From Collinsella sp. (GTDB taxonomy: Bacteria > Actinomycetota > Coriobacteriia > Coriobacteriales > Coriobacteriaceae): a stretch of DNA of 64,000 nt. Where the stretch lies: assembly GCA_019414515.1 (NCBI GenBank), contig DXLX01000043.1, positions 1-64,000 of the forward strand, written 5' to 3'. The notes beneath the pieces are model-generated. The model searched no databases. It was not told the DNA's origin and was given only the letters and a program-made list of their open reading frames with translations. Position numbers and translations under genes: made by a program. Below are positions 8,486 to 17,292 of this stretch, one piece after another; position 1 is the first letter of the stretch, and each line of letters begins with the position of its first letter.

Positions 8486-9355
8486 CTACCCTGCCAGATA
8501 TGTCTCCAGTGCCGGCAAGGTTGCCTCCGCATCGCGGCGGCCGATCTGATAGATGCGTTCGAGTTCATCGGGCTCGCGGCACAGCGACGGCACCTTCACC
8601 GATTCGCTCGGCCGCACCACAAAGATTTCGCCGGCAGCCTCGCGACGCGCCAGGTCATCGAGCGTAGCATTGTAGACCTCATGCCGATGCTCAAGCGCCG
8701 CGACAAACTCCGGGTAGTGACGGAACACGCGCCGCAGCATGGGCATCACGCTGTTGGGCTGCTTCACAAAGCCCGCCGGCTGCGTGAGTACCACGATATT
8801 GCGGTCATACCCCTGCGCAAACAGCCATGCACTGGGAATAGAATCAGCCACGCCACCATCCAGATACTTATGCCCGTCAATAGCAACGGGACGCGTCGCC
8901 ACGGGAATCGCCGACGATGCCCGGATCCACTCGACATCCCTCTCGTCGCCATAGGGCAGGTCGTGGTAGACGGCCTTGCCCGTCTCGATATCGGTGCACA
9001 CGCACGTAAACCGCATAGGACAGGCGCGATACGCCTCCAAGTCAATGGGATCGCGCTCGATAGGCACCTCGTGATAGGCAAAATCGGCATTGAACATATC
9101 GCCGGTCCGCAGCCAGCTTGCTACACCCGCATAGCGCTTATCGGCACAATAGGCCTTGTTATAGCGAATGGCACGGCCGATCTGGCGCGATTTAAAATTG
9201 TAGCCAAACGCCGCGCCCGCCGAGACGCCCACCATATGGTCGCAGGTCAAACCGTGCTCCATCCAAACGTCGAGCACGCCCGCCGTATACATACCGCGGT
9301 AGCCGCCTCCCTCGAGCGCGAGCCCCACCGTGCGCGTCATAGTTGACTGTGCCAT
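8486..9355 (-). CDS. Patatin-like phospholipase
   Basis: A 289-residue cytoplasmic patatin/RssA-YjjU-like serine hydrolase. The oxyanion-hole motif GGGYRGMYTAGVL is at residues 16-28, the nucleophile motif GVSAG at 43-47 (Ser45) and the catalytic Asp is in LDGGVADS near residue 168. There is no signal or membrane segment. The start at 9355 follows GGAG with 8 nt spacing. It stands alone with its own promoter region. Its lipid substrate is unknown. Confidence 0.85.
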   Translation of the reverse strand: MAQSTMTRTVGLALEGGGYRGMYTAGVLDVWMEHGLTCDHMVGVSAGAAFGYNFKSRQIGRAIRYNKAYCADKRYAGVASWLRTGDMFNADFAYHEVPIERDPIDLEAYRACPMRFTCVCTDIETGKAVYHDLPYGDERDVEWIRASSAIPVATRPVAIDGHKYLDGGVADSIPSAWLFAQGYDRNIVVLTQPAGFVKQPNSVMPMLRRVFRHYPEFVAALEHRHEVYNATLDDLARREAAGEIFVVRPSESVKVPSLCREPDELERIYQIGRRDAEATLPALETYLAG

Positions 9356-9679
9356 GCGACCATCTCCATCCCCACAAATTCAAACGGAACAAGTATACCC
9401 GTCAACATATACCGCCCCAGTCGCATTTTTATCGAACATCGCATCATCGCGCTGCCGTTTGTCGAATAATAGCCACCCACAGCATGTGTACCCCTATATA
9501 ATTTTGCACTGTTGTTTATACTACTCAGCAGTTATCAACAGCGAACATTAGCCGGCAAAGTAACCCAACAACGCAGCAAGGCGGGGGCCTGGATACACGC
9601 AAAACGCTGAGCAACGATGCGTGTACACAACGAGCTCGCCCGACGCAATCCGCTCCGACTTCAGAAAGCCGCTTAGAAC
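9356..9679. other. Divergent intergenic region and structured leader of the c-di-GMP gene
   Basis: This 324-bp region has no gene. TATAAT at 9497-9502 is a plausible -10 box for the downstream gene, giving a leader of about 170 nt. The leader holds a perfect 8-bp stem, TACACGCA (9594-9601) with TGCGTGTA (9618-9625). A stretch near 9551-9592 loosely resembles the first half of a c-di-GMP-I riboswitch but the second half is missing. Confidence 0.4.
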
Positions 9680-12397
9680 ATGGATACTGTCAGCAATTAC
9701 ACCGAAACGCTCGAAAAGACCGTCCGTGACCTTCTCGAGCGTCAGGAGGATCTGATCAGGACCGCCTTTACCGACCAGCTTACCGGGCTTGGCAACCGTG
9801 GCGGCTTTGCCCGTTCCCTCGAGGAGCTCTGGGAGCAGGACACCCCCGTTACCATGGCGTTCATCGACATCGACAATCTCAAGCACTGCAACGACGTCTT
9901 TGGGCATGACGAGGGCAACCGCTATATCTTGCAGGTAAGCCTCTATCTCAAACTGTATATGAAAGTGGACGAGGCGGCGTTTCGCATAGGCGGCGACGAG
10001 TTTGCCATCCTATCTACGATTGCGACCGAGGACGACCTCGCCGAGCGTCTGGAACACTGCCGAACGATCCTGCTCAAAAACAACGATTCCGAGATGCCCC
10101 ACTCGTTTAGCTACGGAGTGGCACACGCCGACCCCGCCCTGGGCGAAGCCTCCAATCGCATGACACTCGATGCCGACCATCGCATGTACGACTACAAGCT
10201 ACGTCATGCTATGCACCTCGATCGGCGCAATATCACGCAAGTCCACGCCGACGACTTCGAAATAAGCGATCGCATTTTTGACGCCTTTTCGATGCTCAAC
10301 GAGGGCCGTTATTTCTTTATCGAGAACTTGGACAAGGACCGCACCCTTTGGTCGCAAGGTGCCTTGCGCGATCTCGGTCTTCCTTCGGAGCACATAGACA
10401 GCTGCCGCGATTTCTGGAAGACGCGCGTCCATCCCGATGACCTCGAGGCCTACGCCAACGACATCAACCAGATCTTTAACGGCTCCAAACACCGCCGCGT
10501 CATGCAGTACCGCATGCGCAATGCCGCGGGTGACTACGTTCTCTGCCGTGCTCGCGGGTTTCGCATCGACGGCGACGGAAATGTCCCCTCGCTCTATGTC
10601 GGCGAACTCGTCAACCACTCGCTTGCCGAAACCGTCGACGCCGCCACAGGCCTCGGAACGCAGCGCATGCTGGTCAACGCTATCGATGCCTGCCGTCGCG
10701 ACCGCTGCGAGACGGGGCTTATAGCGGTGCGCATTCGTGGCACGGCGAATCTCAACGAGCTCTACGGGGCCGAGGCTGTCGACAACATGCTTGCCGAATA
10801 CGCAGGCCGCATGCTGTCGATCACCCGCGGCAGAAGCCGGGTCTTCCGTTCACGAAGCGTCCAGTTCGTCGTGCTCAGCAACGATTTGGACCATGAGGCA
10901 TTCGAGCAACTGACCCGCCACCTTAAAGAGGCTGTTTTCGCTCCTGTTCAAATCGCGGGCGACACCATTACTCCCGTCTGCCTTGTCGTCCCGGCCTTTT
11001 ACGAGCAGTTAACCCATCAAGCGACCGCCGTTTTAGGCGAACTCGACCGTCGCCTTCGCACGGCCGGCGGGCTTGTTCCCAACGACAGCCTCCCCATACC
11101 CGAGGCGGAGCGCAAAAGCGCCATCGCCGAACGTATCGACTCGCTCACGGGCCTCTATCGACCCAGCGAGTTTATGCGGCGCGCCAACGCATTTCTCGAG
11201 GCAAGGCGCGACGACACCTGGTGCATCGCCACCGTCGACATGGGTCACATGCGCCTGTTTAATGAATGGCACGGCCAGGCCGAGGGCGACCGCGTACTCG
11301 CCGATGTGGGCACGGTCCTCAAGGACATCGAGAATGCCGATATGGGCGTCGCAGGGTACTGGGGCCAAGATGACTTTTGCGTACTCATCCCCTTTAAGCA
11401 CATCACCGTCCATCAAATCTACAACCGCGTTCGCGAGGCAGTAGCCAGGCATGATGACGGCGTAGGTTTTTGGCCGTCCATGGGCATTTACCCCATCGAC
11501 TCCAATGAGGAGATCACCATCGATGCGCAGGCAAAGGCCATGTTTACCAATCGACGCGCCAAAAACGACTTCAAGGAGCGCATTGCTATTTTCCGCCCCG
11601 AAGAATATGAACACGAGATTGCGTTCCACCGCACGCTGACCGAGTTCCAGTACGCGCTCTCAAATGGCCGCATCACGTACTACCTGCAGCCCCAGGTCGA
11701 TATGGAAACCGGCGAGATCATTGGCGCCGAGGCACTTACGCGCTGGATTGACAAGGACGGCTCTCTCATTTCGCCCGCAACGTTTATCCCCGCACTCGAG
11801 GAAAGCGGCTTTGTGGTGACGCTCGACAAGTACATTTGGCAGGGTGTCGCCATATGGCTTCGCGAGCGTCTCGATCGCGGTCTTCGCGTGGTTCCGGTCT
11901 CGCTTAATGTGTCTCGCGTGGACATTCTTGCCTGCGACGTTGCCGAGCATATGGGATCGCTCGCCGCCCAATACAACCTGCCGCCCGAGCTCATGCGCAT
12001 CGAGATCACCGAGACGGCTTATACGGGAGAGTCCGAAGCCGTGGACAAACTGACAGCCGACTTGCACACCCGCGGCTTCTCGACCTATATGGACGATTTT
12101 GGCACCGGTCAGTCCACGCTCGCGATGCTCAAGAACGTCAACGTCGACGTCATCAAGCTCGACCGAACCTTTGTGCCCACCGACCGCGATCAAGGCCGCA
12201 GCGCGCAGATCGTGTCATCGATGCTCGAGATGGCGCAGTCGCTCCATCTGCCCATTGTAATCGAAGGCGTCGAGACAGATGAGCAGGCGAACATGCTACG
12301 CCACATGGGCGCCCGCTACGCTCAGGGTTTCCTCTACTACCGCCCCATGCCGGCGAAGGATTTTGAGGCATTGCTCGATGGTGGCAATAACAACTGA
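9680..12397 (+). CDS. Multidomain c-di-GMP enzyme: GGDEF - PAS - degenerate GGDEF - degenerate GGDEF - EAL
   Basis: A 905-residue cytoplasmic protein with no membrane segment. A short coiled N-terminus is followed by an intact GGDEF domain (RIGGDEF at residues 102-108), a PAS domain (about 190-310), a degenerate GGDEF (about 320-470, no signature), a second degenerate one (GQDDF in place of GGDEF, about 490-620) and an EAL domain with all key residues: EAL at 684-686, ITE, DDFGTG, IKLDR, EGVET and the QGF tail. It should both make and degrade c-di-GMP. I see no RxxD inhibitory site before GGDEF. The N-terminal two thirds are paralogous to the next gene. The ribosome site is poor. Confidence 0.9.
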   Translation: MDTVSNYTETLEKTVRDLLERQEDLIRTAFTDQLTGLGNRGGFARSLEELWEQDTPVTMAFIDIDNLKHCNDVFGHDEGNRYILQVSLYLKLYMKVDEAAFRIGGDEFAILSTIATEDDLAERLEHCRTILLKNNDSEMPHSFSYGVAHADPALGEASNRMTLDADHRMYDYKLRHAMHLDRRNITQVHADDFEISDRIFDAFSMLNEGRYFFIENLDKDRTLWSQGALRDLGLPSEHIDSCRDFWKTRVHPDDLEAYANDINQIFNGSKHRRVMQYRMRNAAGDYVLCRARGFRIDGDGNVPSLYVGELVNHSLAETVDAATGLGTQRMLVNAIDACRRDRCETGLIAVRIRGTANLNELYGAEAVDNMLAEYAGRMLSITRGRSRVFRSRSVQFVVLSNDLDHEAFEQLTRHLKEAVFAPVQIAGDTITPVCLVVPAFYEQLTHQATAVLGELDRRLRTAGGLVPNDSLPIPEAERKSAIAERIDSLTGLYRPSEFMRRANAFLEARRDDTWCIATVDMGHMRLFNEWHGQAEGDRVLADVGTVLKDIENADMGVAGYWGQDDFCVLIPFKHITVHQIYNRVREAVARHDDGVGFWPSMGIYPIDSNEEITIDAQAKAMFTNRRAKNDFKERIAIFRPEEYEHEIAFHRTLTEFQYALSNGRITYYLQPQVDMETGEIIGAEALTRWIDKDGSLISPATFIPALEESGFVVTLDKYIWQGVAIWLRERLDRGLRVVPVSLNVSRVDILACDVAEHMGSLAAQYNLPPELMRIEITETAYTGESEAVDKLTADLHTRGFSTYMDDFGTGQSTLAMLKNVNVDVIKLDRTFVPTDRDQGRSAQIVSSMLEMAQSLHLPIVIEGVETDEQANMLRHMGARYAQGFLYYRPMPAKDFEALLDGGNNN

Positions 12398-12455
12398 TAC
12401 GCTCGCGCGCAAAACGCCACCGCCGAAGGGGGCATTTGTCTCCATTAGCTAACTT

Positions 12456-12486
12456 ATATCCCCAGTTCAAACCGAATTGGGGATAT
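12456..12486. promoter_or_regulatory. Palindrome in the leader of the second GGDEF gene
   Basis: ATATCCCCA (12456-12464) and TGGGGATAT (12478-12486) pair perfectly, with three more weak pairs inside. It lies 38 bp before the start codon and 22 bp before the ribosome site. With no T-tract it looks more like an operator or an RNA regulatory hairpin than a terminator. Confidence 0.5.
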
Positions 12487-12523
12487 GATACAAACCGTTG
12501 TTCCCCCAAGGAGGTTATCCATC

Positions 12524-14053
12524 ATGAACGAGTCGTACCGCCTGGGCGAGCAATCGATTATTGCCTATCTTCAGCGACTTGCGAATGGCATCTCGACCGC
12601 CGAACTCGATGTTGCCGCGCTGCCTGCTGAGCTACGCGCCGTTGGTGAGCAACTGCAAAAGACGCATGCTATCCTGCAACAAGAGCGCCAGCTGCTTGAG
12701 CGCAACGCCTATATCGACCCGCTCACCAACTTGGGCAACCGCAGCGGACTCGACCGTCACGTCGAGCAGCTCTGGCGCAAAGGCGATCCCTTCACCTGCG
12801 CCTATATTGACATCGACCATCTCAAGCATTGCAATGATAGGTTTGGCCACGCCGAAGGCAATCGCTATATTCTGAGCATCTGCCGCACGCTCTCCGAAAC
12901 CATGGAGCACGATGAGATGCTGTTCCGTATCGGTGGAGACGAGTTTGTGCTTATCTCGCTCTCCGCAAACGAGACTGAACTCGAGCAGCGCTTGGAGCAG
13001 GTGCGTGCCGGGCTGATCGAGGCGAGCTCAGGTGGCAAGGCGCCCATGATCGCCAGCTTTAGCTTTGGCTGCTCGCGCGTCGATCCACTTGCCGGCGACA
13101 CGCATCGCCAGATGACGATGGATGCCGATCGCAAGATGTATCGCTATAAGCTTATGCATCGTGTACAGCAACCGAAAGACAATGACGCACTACAACGCCC
13201 AATCGTCGATCAGCTTCCCTGCAACGACCGGGTGTTCCAAGCAATCTCCATGAGCTCCGAGACGCGCTATCCGTTCATCCTTAACCTCGATACGGGCGAA
13301 TCGCAATGGTCGGTTAACGCCGTGCGCGATTTTGACCTGCCCTCCCAGCACCCTTTTAACTCGGTCGACATGTGGCTCGCCCGCGTTCATCCCGAGGACC
13401 GCGACAACGTACGCGCCGAGCTCGACATGGTGATAAACGGCACGTGGCACTTCCACTGCATGCAGTATCGCGTCATGAATACCGCCGGAAAATACGCGCT
13501 TTGCGACTGCACGGGTTACCGCCTGGACGGCACCGATACCGAGCCCAACATGTATGTGGGCATTGTCACCAACCGAAGCTTGGCAGATACGACCGATTCC
13601 GTGACCGGTCTGGGCGATATCCACGCCCTGGTCAACGCCATTGGCGAGATGCGTCGCGTGGCACGAAACGCGGGCTTGATCGCCATTAAAATCGACGAAA
13701 TCGCACAGGTCAATGCCCGCTTTGGCTTTGATGCAGGCGACCGCGTTTTGGCAGAAAGCGCCGCCTGCCTCATGGATTGCTCGCGCGGCAAGGGTCGTCT
13801 GTTCCGCTCGACCGGACCGATGTTCGTGGCGCTCTTTGACGAGCTTGATCCCGAAGAGACCGACGCGGTTGCAGACGGAATCGAACGGTTCTTGGGATCG
13901 CCCGTGCTCCTTGGCTCATTTGAATATCAGCCGCCCCTTCGCGTGGCGACGCTTCATCTGGACGCCGTCGACCGACAGCCCGTTTCCATTTTGAACGAAC
14001 TTAATGCGCTGATTAAAGAGGCGCCGCAGGTACCGGGCACCAAGCTGGACTAG
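12524..14053 (+). CDS. Diguanylate cyclase: GGDEF - PAS - degenerate GGDEF
   Basis: A 509-residue cytoplasmic protein. The N-terminal coiled region (1-62) leads into an intact GGDEF domain (FRIGGDEF, GGDEF at 137-141; YIDIDHLKHCND), then a PAS domain (about 235-360) and a degenerate GGDEF-like domain (about 365-500) without the signature. Domain order and wording match the first two thirds of the upstream gene, so the pair arose by duplication; this copy lacks EAL and should only synthesise c-di-GMP. The start at 12524 follows AAGGAGGTTATCC, an unusually complete match to the 16S rRNA 3' end, so translation should be strong. Confidence 0.9.
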   Translation: MNESYRLGEQSIIAYLQRLANGISTAELDVAALPAELRAVGEQLQKTHAILQQERQLLERNAYIDPLTNLGNRSGLDRHVEQLWRKGDPFTCAYIDIDHLKHCNDRFGHAEGNRYILSICRTLSETMEHDEMLFRIGGDEFVLISLSANETELEQRLEQVRAGLIEASSGGKAPMIASFSFGCSRVDPLAGDTHRQMTMDADRKMYRYKLMHRVQQPKDNDALQRPIVDQLPCNDRVFQAISMSSETRYPFILNLDTGESQWSVNAVRDFDLPSQHPFNSVDMWLARVHPEDRDNVRAELDMVINGTWHFHCMQYRVMNTAGKYALCDCTGYRLDGTDTEPNMYVGIVTNRSLADTTDSVTGLGDIHALVNAIGEMRRVARNAGLIAIKIDEIAQVNARFGFDAGDRVLAESAACLMDCSRGKGRLFRSTGPMFVALFDELDPEETDAVADGIERFLGSPVLLGSFEYQPPLRVATLHLDAVDRQPVSILNELNALIKEAPQVPGTKLD

Positions 14054-14336
14054 CGTTATGGGGCGCATGATGGTTAATTCCGATCTCAGGCGAACACATC
14101 GGGCAAATAGGTCGTACCCGCAGTTAGCCGAACGTCCCCGCAGTCCCTCCCGGGGCCCGGGGGCACCGTTTCGATACTCTTGGTTTACTTTGCCTGATGC
14201 AAATAAGTGCTCAACAAGATAGAACCTATCCCCCGCCACGGATATGCCCTCGAGTAAATCTGTTAAGCAAAGCCTATCAAATTCTATTGACAATTGGCTG
14301 CATTGGTCCATTTTGTCGTCCAGCCATTTCCGCTGG
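14054..14336. other. Intergenic region without a recognised gene
   Basis: This 283-bp stretch contains a very GC-rich self-complementary patch near 14145-14165 and then turns AT-richer. No convincing reading frame is visible on either strand. Together with the IS30 relic at 14745-14905 it may be debris of an old insertion. Confidence 0.3.
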
Positions 14337-14657
14337 CTATCGCCTCATAAACACAAACCTAACGAGCCGCACGAACGACAAAGAGGCCAAGCTGAACAGA
14401 AGTAGAACCAAAACTTCAAAAACGCTGGTATTCCAATCGCGTACCCAGCCCTCTACCGCCCACAAGAAAAACAGCAGCCCCATCCATAACGTCACAGAAG
14501 AAATCAGCTTTGCGTAAGGGCGTATATCAATCTCGCTCTCCCTTTTTGTGACATCATATCCAGCAATTGAGCAGAGCCATTTTCCTCTTCGGTATTGGAT
14601 TGAAAGGACAATCAAGGCAATCGAAGTCATCAAGCAAACAGCATCCTCTGTTTCCAT
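14337..14657 (-). CDS. Small membrane protein, possibly DUF3784-like
   Basis: A 106-residue protein with three predicted membrane segments (about 6-21, 50-70 and 80-100). Between the first two, YRRGKWLCSIAGYDV resembles the GxxxLIAGYNT motif of DUF3784 proteins. The start at 14657 is preferred because AAAGG lies 7-8 nt upstream; an ATG at 14678 has no usable spacing. The gene is clearly AT-richer than its neighbours and lies between an intergenic patch and an IS30 relic, suggesting acquired DNA. Function unknown. Confidence 0.55.
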   Translation of the reverse strand: METEDAVCLMTSIALIVLSIQYRRGKWLCSIAGYDVTKRESEIDIRPYAKLISSVTLWMGLLFFLWAVEGWVRDWNTSVFEVLVLLLFSLASLSFVRLVRFVFMRR

Positions 14658-14744
14658 AGAGTTTCCTTTGCTTTCCATCCTAGTTACGCATTCACAATCG
14701 AATCAAACCAAGTATGAATTACTCGATAGCAACCGCCTTAGTAT

Positions 14745-14905
14745 AAACCATAGCCGCCGCAGCAGCCCGCCTTCCAAGGCCTCAAAGCTCGCCATCGAGG
14801 GCGACCCGCCCAGACCCCTTACAATCTGCTCGCACGAGGCCCCGCACTCCAACATCCTCTGGACCGTATCCCGCTCGTACCTGGTGAGCGTGCCTGCCGT
14901 GGGCC
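14745..14905 (-). pseudogene. Relic of an IS30-family transposase (N-terminal HTH only)
   Basis: The minus strand reads LTRYERDTVQRMLECGAS followed by CEQIVRGLGGSPSMASFE, which matches the N-terminal helix-turn-helix of IS30 transposases (usually ...GRSPSTVSRE). No start codon and no DDE catalytic part is present; after the HTH the frame degenerates. The relic sits between the AT-rich small membrane gene and the flavin-reductase gene. Confidence 0.6.
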
Positions 14906-14991
14906 CTCGGGGCCGGCATCGTGCCCCACGCCATCTGCCCGCTCGTGCGATAATCCTCTGCAGAAGTCACCGACAGCAGAGGGAGTTTGTG

Positions 14992-15615
14992 ATGAAGGTT
15001 CTTTTGGTCAATGGCAGCCCCAAGGCAAACGGCAACACGGCCCGCGCACTCGCCGAGGTCGCCGAGCAGCTCAACGTCGAGGGCATCGATACCGAGATGT
15101 TTCAGCTGGGCGCCAAGCCTATTCGCGATTGCATCGGTTGCGGCCAGTGTGGCAAACTCGATTGCCGCTGCACCTTTGACGACGACGTGGTCAACAAGCT
15201 GATTGCCGCCGCCGAGCAGGCAGACGGCTTTGTCTTTGGCTCGCCCGTCTACTACGCGCACCCCAGCGGACGCATCCTCTCGGCTCTCGACCGCGCATTC
15301 TATGCCGGCAGCAAGGCCTTTGCGCACAAGCCGGGCGCCGCTGTCGCCGTTGCCCGTCGCGGCGGCACGTCGACCACGTTCGATGTGCTCAACAAGTACT
15401 TCACCATCAACCAGATGCCCGTGGTAGCATCCACCTACTGGAACAACGTCTTTGGTGCCATGCCGGGCGAGGCCGCCCAGGACGCCGAGGGCCTTGCCAC
15501 CATGCGAAACATCGGCAAAAACATGGCCTGGCTCCTGCGTTGCATCGAGGCGGGAAAGGCCGCCGGCATCGAAGCGCCCCAGGCCGATCGCGCTAGGACC
15601 AACTTCATCAGGTAG
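14992..15615 (+). CDS. NADPH-dependent FMN reductase / flavodoxin-fold NAD(P)H oxidoreductase
   Basis: A 207-residue flavodoxin-fold protein. The FMN phosphate loop is VNGSPKANGNTA at residues 6-17 and the flavin ring site is GSPVYYAHPSG. CIGCGQCGKLDCRC adds a cysteine cluster typical of the iron-sulfur-flavoprotein-like reductases. The start at 14992 follows GAGGGAG. The next gene starts 17 bp after its stop, so the two may be co-transcribed. The electron acceptor is not predictable. Confidence 0.85.
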   Translation: MKVLLVNGSPKANGNTARALAEVAEQLNVEGIDTEMFQLGAKPIRDCIGCGQCGKLDCRCTFDDDVVNKLIAAAEQADGFVFGSPVYYAHPSGRILSALDRAFYAGSKAFAHKPGAAVAVARRGGTSTTFDVLNKYFTINQMPVVASTYWNNVFGAMPGEAAQDAEGLATMRNIGKNMAWLLRCIEAGKAAGIEAPQADRARTNFIR

Positions 15616-15632
15616 AACGGCGGAACATAGAT

Positions 15633-15974
15633 ATGAATATTCAAATTTTCGGGACTAAGAAGTCCTTCGATACCAAGAAGGCCCAGCGCTATTATAAGGA
15701 GCGCCGCATTAAGGTGCAGTTTATTGACCTTAAGGAAAAAGAGATGAGCAAGGGCGAGCTCACGAGCGTGATGCAGGCGGTCGGCGGCATCGACAAGCTG
15801 CTCAACCCCAAAGCCAAGGACGAGGAGACGCTCGCACTCATCCAGCACCTCACCCCCAGCCAGCGCTTTGATAAGCTGCTCGAGAACCAGCAGGTTCTGG
15901 CCGAGCCCATCGTGCGCAACGGCAAAAAGGCCACCGTCGGTTATTGTCCCGACGTGTGGGGAGCCTGGGAGTAG
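15633..15974 (+). CDS. ArsC/Spx-fold protein lacking the catalytic cysteine
   Basis: A 113-residue protein of the ArsC/Spx thioredoxin-like family: MNIQIFGTKKSFDTKKAQRY, FIDLKEKEMSKGEL, LTPSQRFDKLLEN and AEPIVRNGKKATVGY. In arsenate reductases and Spx the first loop holds a redox Cys (often CxxC); here the loop is GTKKSFDTKKA with no cysteine. The only Cys is near residue 106. It is therefore unlikely to reduce arsenate and may be a binding or regulatory variant. It is probably co-transcribed with the upstream flavin reductase. Confidence 0.75.
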   Translation: MNIQIFGTKKSFDTKKAQRYYKERRIKVQFIDLKEKEMSKGELTSVMQAVGGIDKLLNPKAKDEETLALIQHLTPSQRFDKLLENQQVLAEPIVRNGKKATVGYCPDVWGAWE

Positions 15975-16060
15975 CCTGTGTTATTTGTCGGCGCGTGGGT
16001 ATAAGAGCAGGCGTTTGGCATAAGATTCAACTGTAAGCCATGTCTAACAAAGGAGGGCAC

Positions 16061-17191
16061 ATGCCCAACAAACCCGTGAAGATCATCATGCTTACCGGAT
16101 ACCTCGGTGCCGGCAAGACCACGCTGCTCAACCACATCCTCGCCAACGACGGCGGCATCCGCGCCGCCGTGATCGTCAACGATATCGGCGAGATCAACGT
16201 CGACGCCAGCCTCATCGCCGACGGCGGCCTTTCCGAGACCGACGACCTTATCCCGCTCACCAACGGCTGCATCTGCTGCACGCTTTCGGACGATCTGGCC
16301 AACCAGCTGCAGGGCATCGCCGATTCGGGCAAGTTCGACTACATCATCATCGAGGCCTCGGGTATTTGCGAGCCCATCCCCATCGCCTACACCATCTCGA
16401 GCTTCTGCGACGAGGCCAAGGTGGGCGGCGAGCCCAAGCTCGCGCTCGACAACATCGTGGCCGTGGTCGACTGCGCCCGCATGTACGACGAGTTCAACGG
16501 CGGTCGCGACCTGCTAGCCGAGGATATCGACGAGGACGACATCGAGAGCCTGCTCATCCAGCAGATCGAGTTTTGCTCCACGCTGATTCTTAATAAGACT
16601 GACACCGTCACCCCCGAGCAGATTGCCGAGCTCAAAGCCATCGTGCGCAGCCTGCAGAAGGACGCCGTGATTGTCGAGGCTCAAAACGGCGAGGTCCCCA
16701 TGGAGGAGCTGCTCGATACCGACCGCTTCGACTTTATGCGCGCCTACAACTCCGCCGCTTGGATCGAGGCCATGGAGCATCCCGAGGAGCACGATGACCC
16801 CGAGGTGCTCGAATACGACATCGAGACCTTTGTGTACTCGCGCCGCAAGCCGTTCGACCTGCAGAAGTTCACCGATTTTGTTGAGCAGGAGTGGCCCGAC
16901 GAGGTCATCCGCGTCAAGGGTCCGCTGTGGCAGACCGGCAATCCGGACATGTGCTACATGTTTGAGCAGGCCGGCCACCAGATGCGCCTGATGGAGAACG
17001 GTCTGTTTGTCGATTCTGCGCCCGAGGGCGAGAAGCAGAAGATTATCGACGAGAACCCCGAGATCATGCAGATTTGGGACGACGAGACGGGCGACCGCAT
17101 GACGAGCCTGTGCATCATCGGCCGTCATATGGACAAGGACGCGCTCATCGCCGCGCTCGATGCCTGCCTGACCGACTGGCACCGCGCCTAG
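16061..17191 (+). CDS. CobW/COG0523-family metal chaperone GTPase
   Basis: A 376-residue G3E GTPase. The P-loop is GYLGAGKTTLL near residue 13, the metal-binding CxCC motif is NGCICC near residue 72, the Walker B region is IIIEASGICEP and the base-recognition motif is LNKTD. The C-terminal CobW domain follows. Such proteins deliver Zn or another metal to client enzymes. The start at 16061 is chosen because AAAGGAGG lies 5 nt upstream; the ATG 21 nt earlier overlaps this site. It has its own terminator. Confidence 0.9.
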   Translation: MPNKPVKIIMLTGYLGAGKTTLLNHILANDGGIRAAVIVNDIGEINVDASLIADGGLSETDDLIPLTNGCICCTLSDDLANQLQGIADSGKFDYIIIEASGICEPIPIAYTISSFCDEAKVGGEPKLALDNIVAVVDCARMYDEFNGGRDLLAEDIDEDDIESLLIQQIEFCSTLILNKTDTVTPEQIAELKAIVRSLQKDAVIVEAQNGEVPMEELLDTDRFDFMRAYNSAAWIEAMEHPEEHDDPEVLEYDIETFVYSRRKPFDLQKFTDFVEQEWPDEVIRVKGPLWQTGNPDMCYMFEQAGHQMRLMENGLFVDSAPEGEKQKIIDENPEIMQIWDDETGDRMTSLCIIGRHMDKDALIAALDACLTDWHRA

Positions 17192-17230
17192 GCTATCGAA
17201 GCGAGCATTTTCTGCCCACGTAACCGCCAA

Positions 17231-17271
17231 ACCACCACGAAGGTGCCTGTGTCCCCTTCGTGGTGGTTTTT
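17231..17271 (+). terminator. Intrinsic terminator after the CobW-family gene
   Basis: ACCACCACGAAGG (17231-17243) pairs perfectly with CCTTCGTGGTGGT (17255-17267), followed by a T-run to 17271. Confidence 0.9.
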
Positions 17272-17292
17272 CATTCTGAGCCAAGGAGATTC

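Noticed and set aside
9551..9640. Possible c-di-GMP-I riboswitch upstream of the GGDEF/EAL gene (GGCAAA, ACGCA and GGCCT in order)
   Set aside because: The second half (GGTAGC...GGTTACC type stem and receptor) is missing and the core ACGCAAAGCC is not intact; resemblance is too partial.
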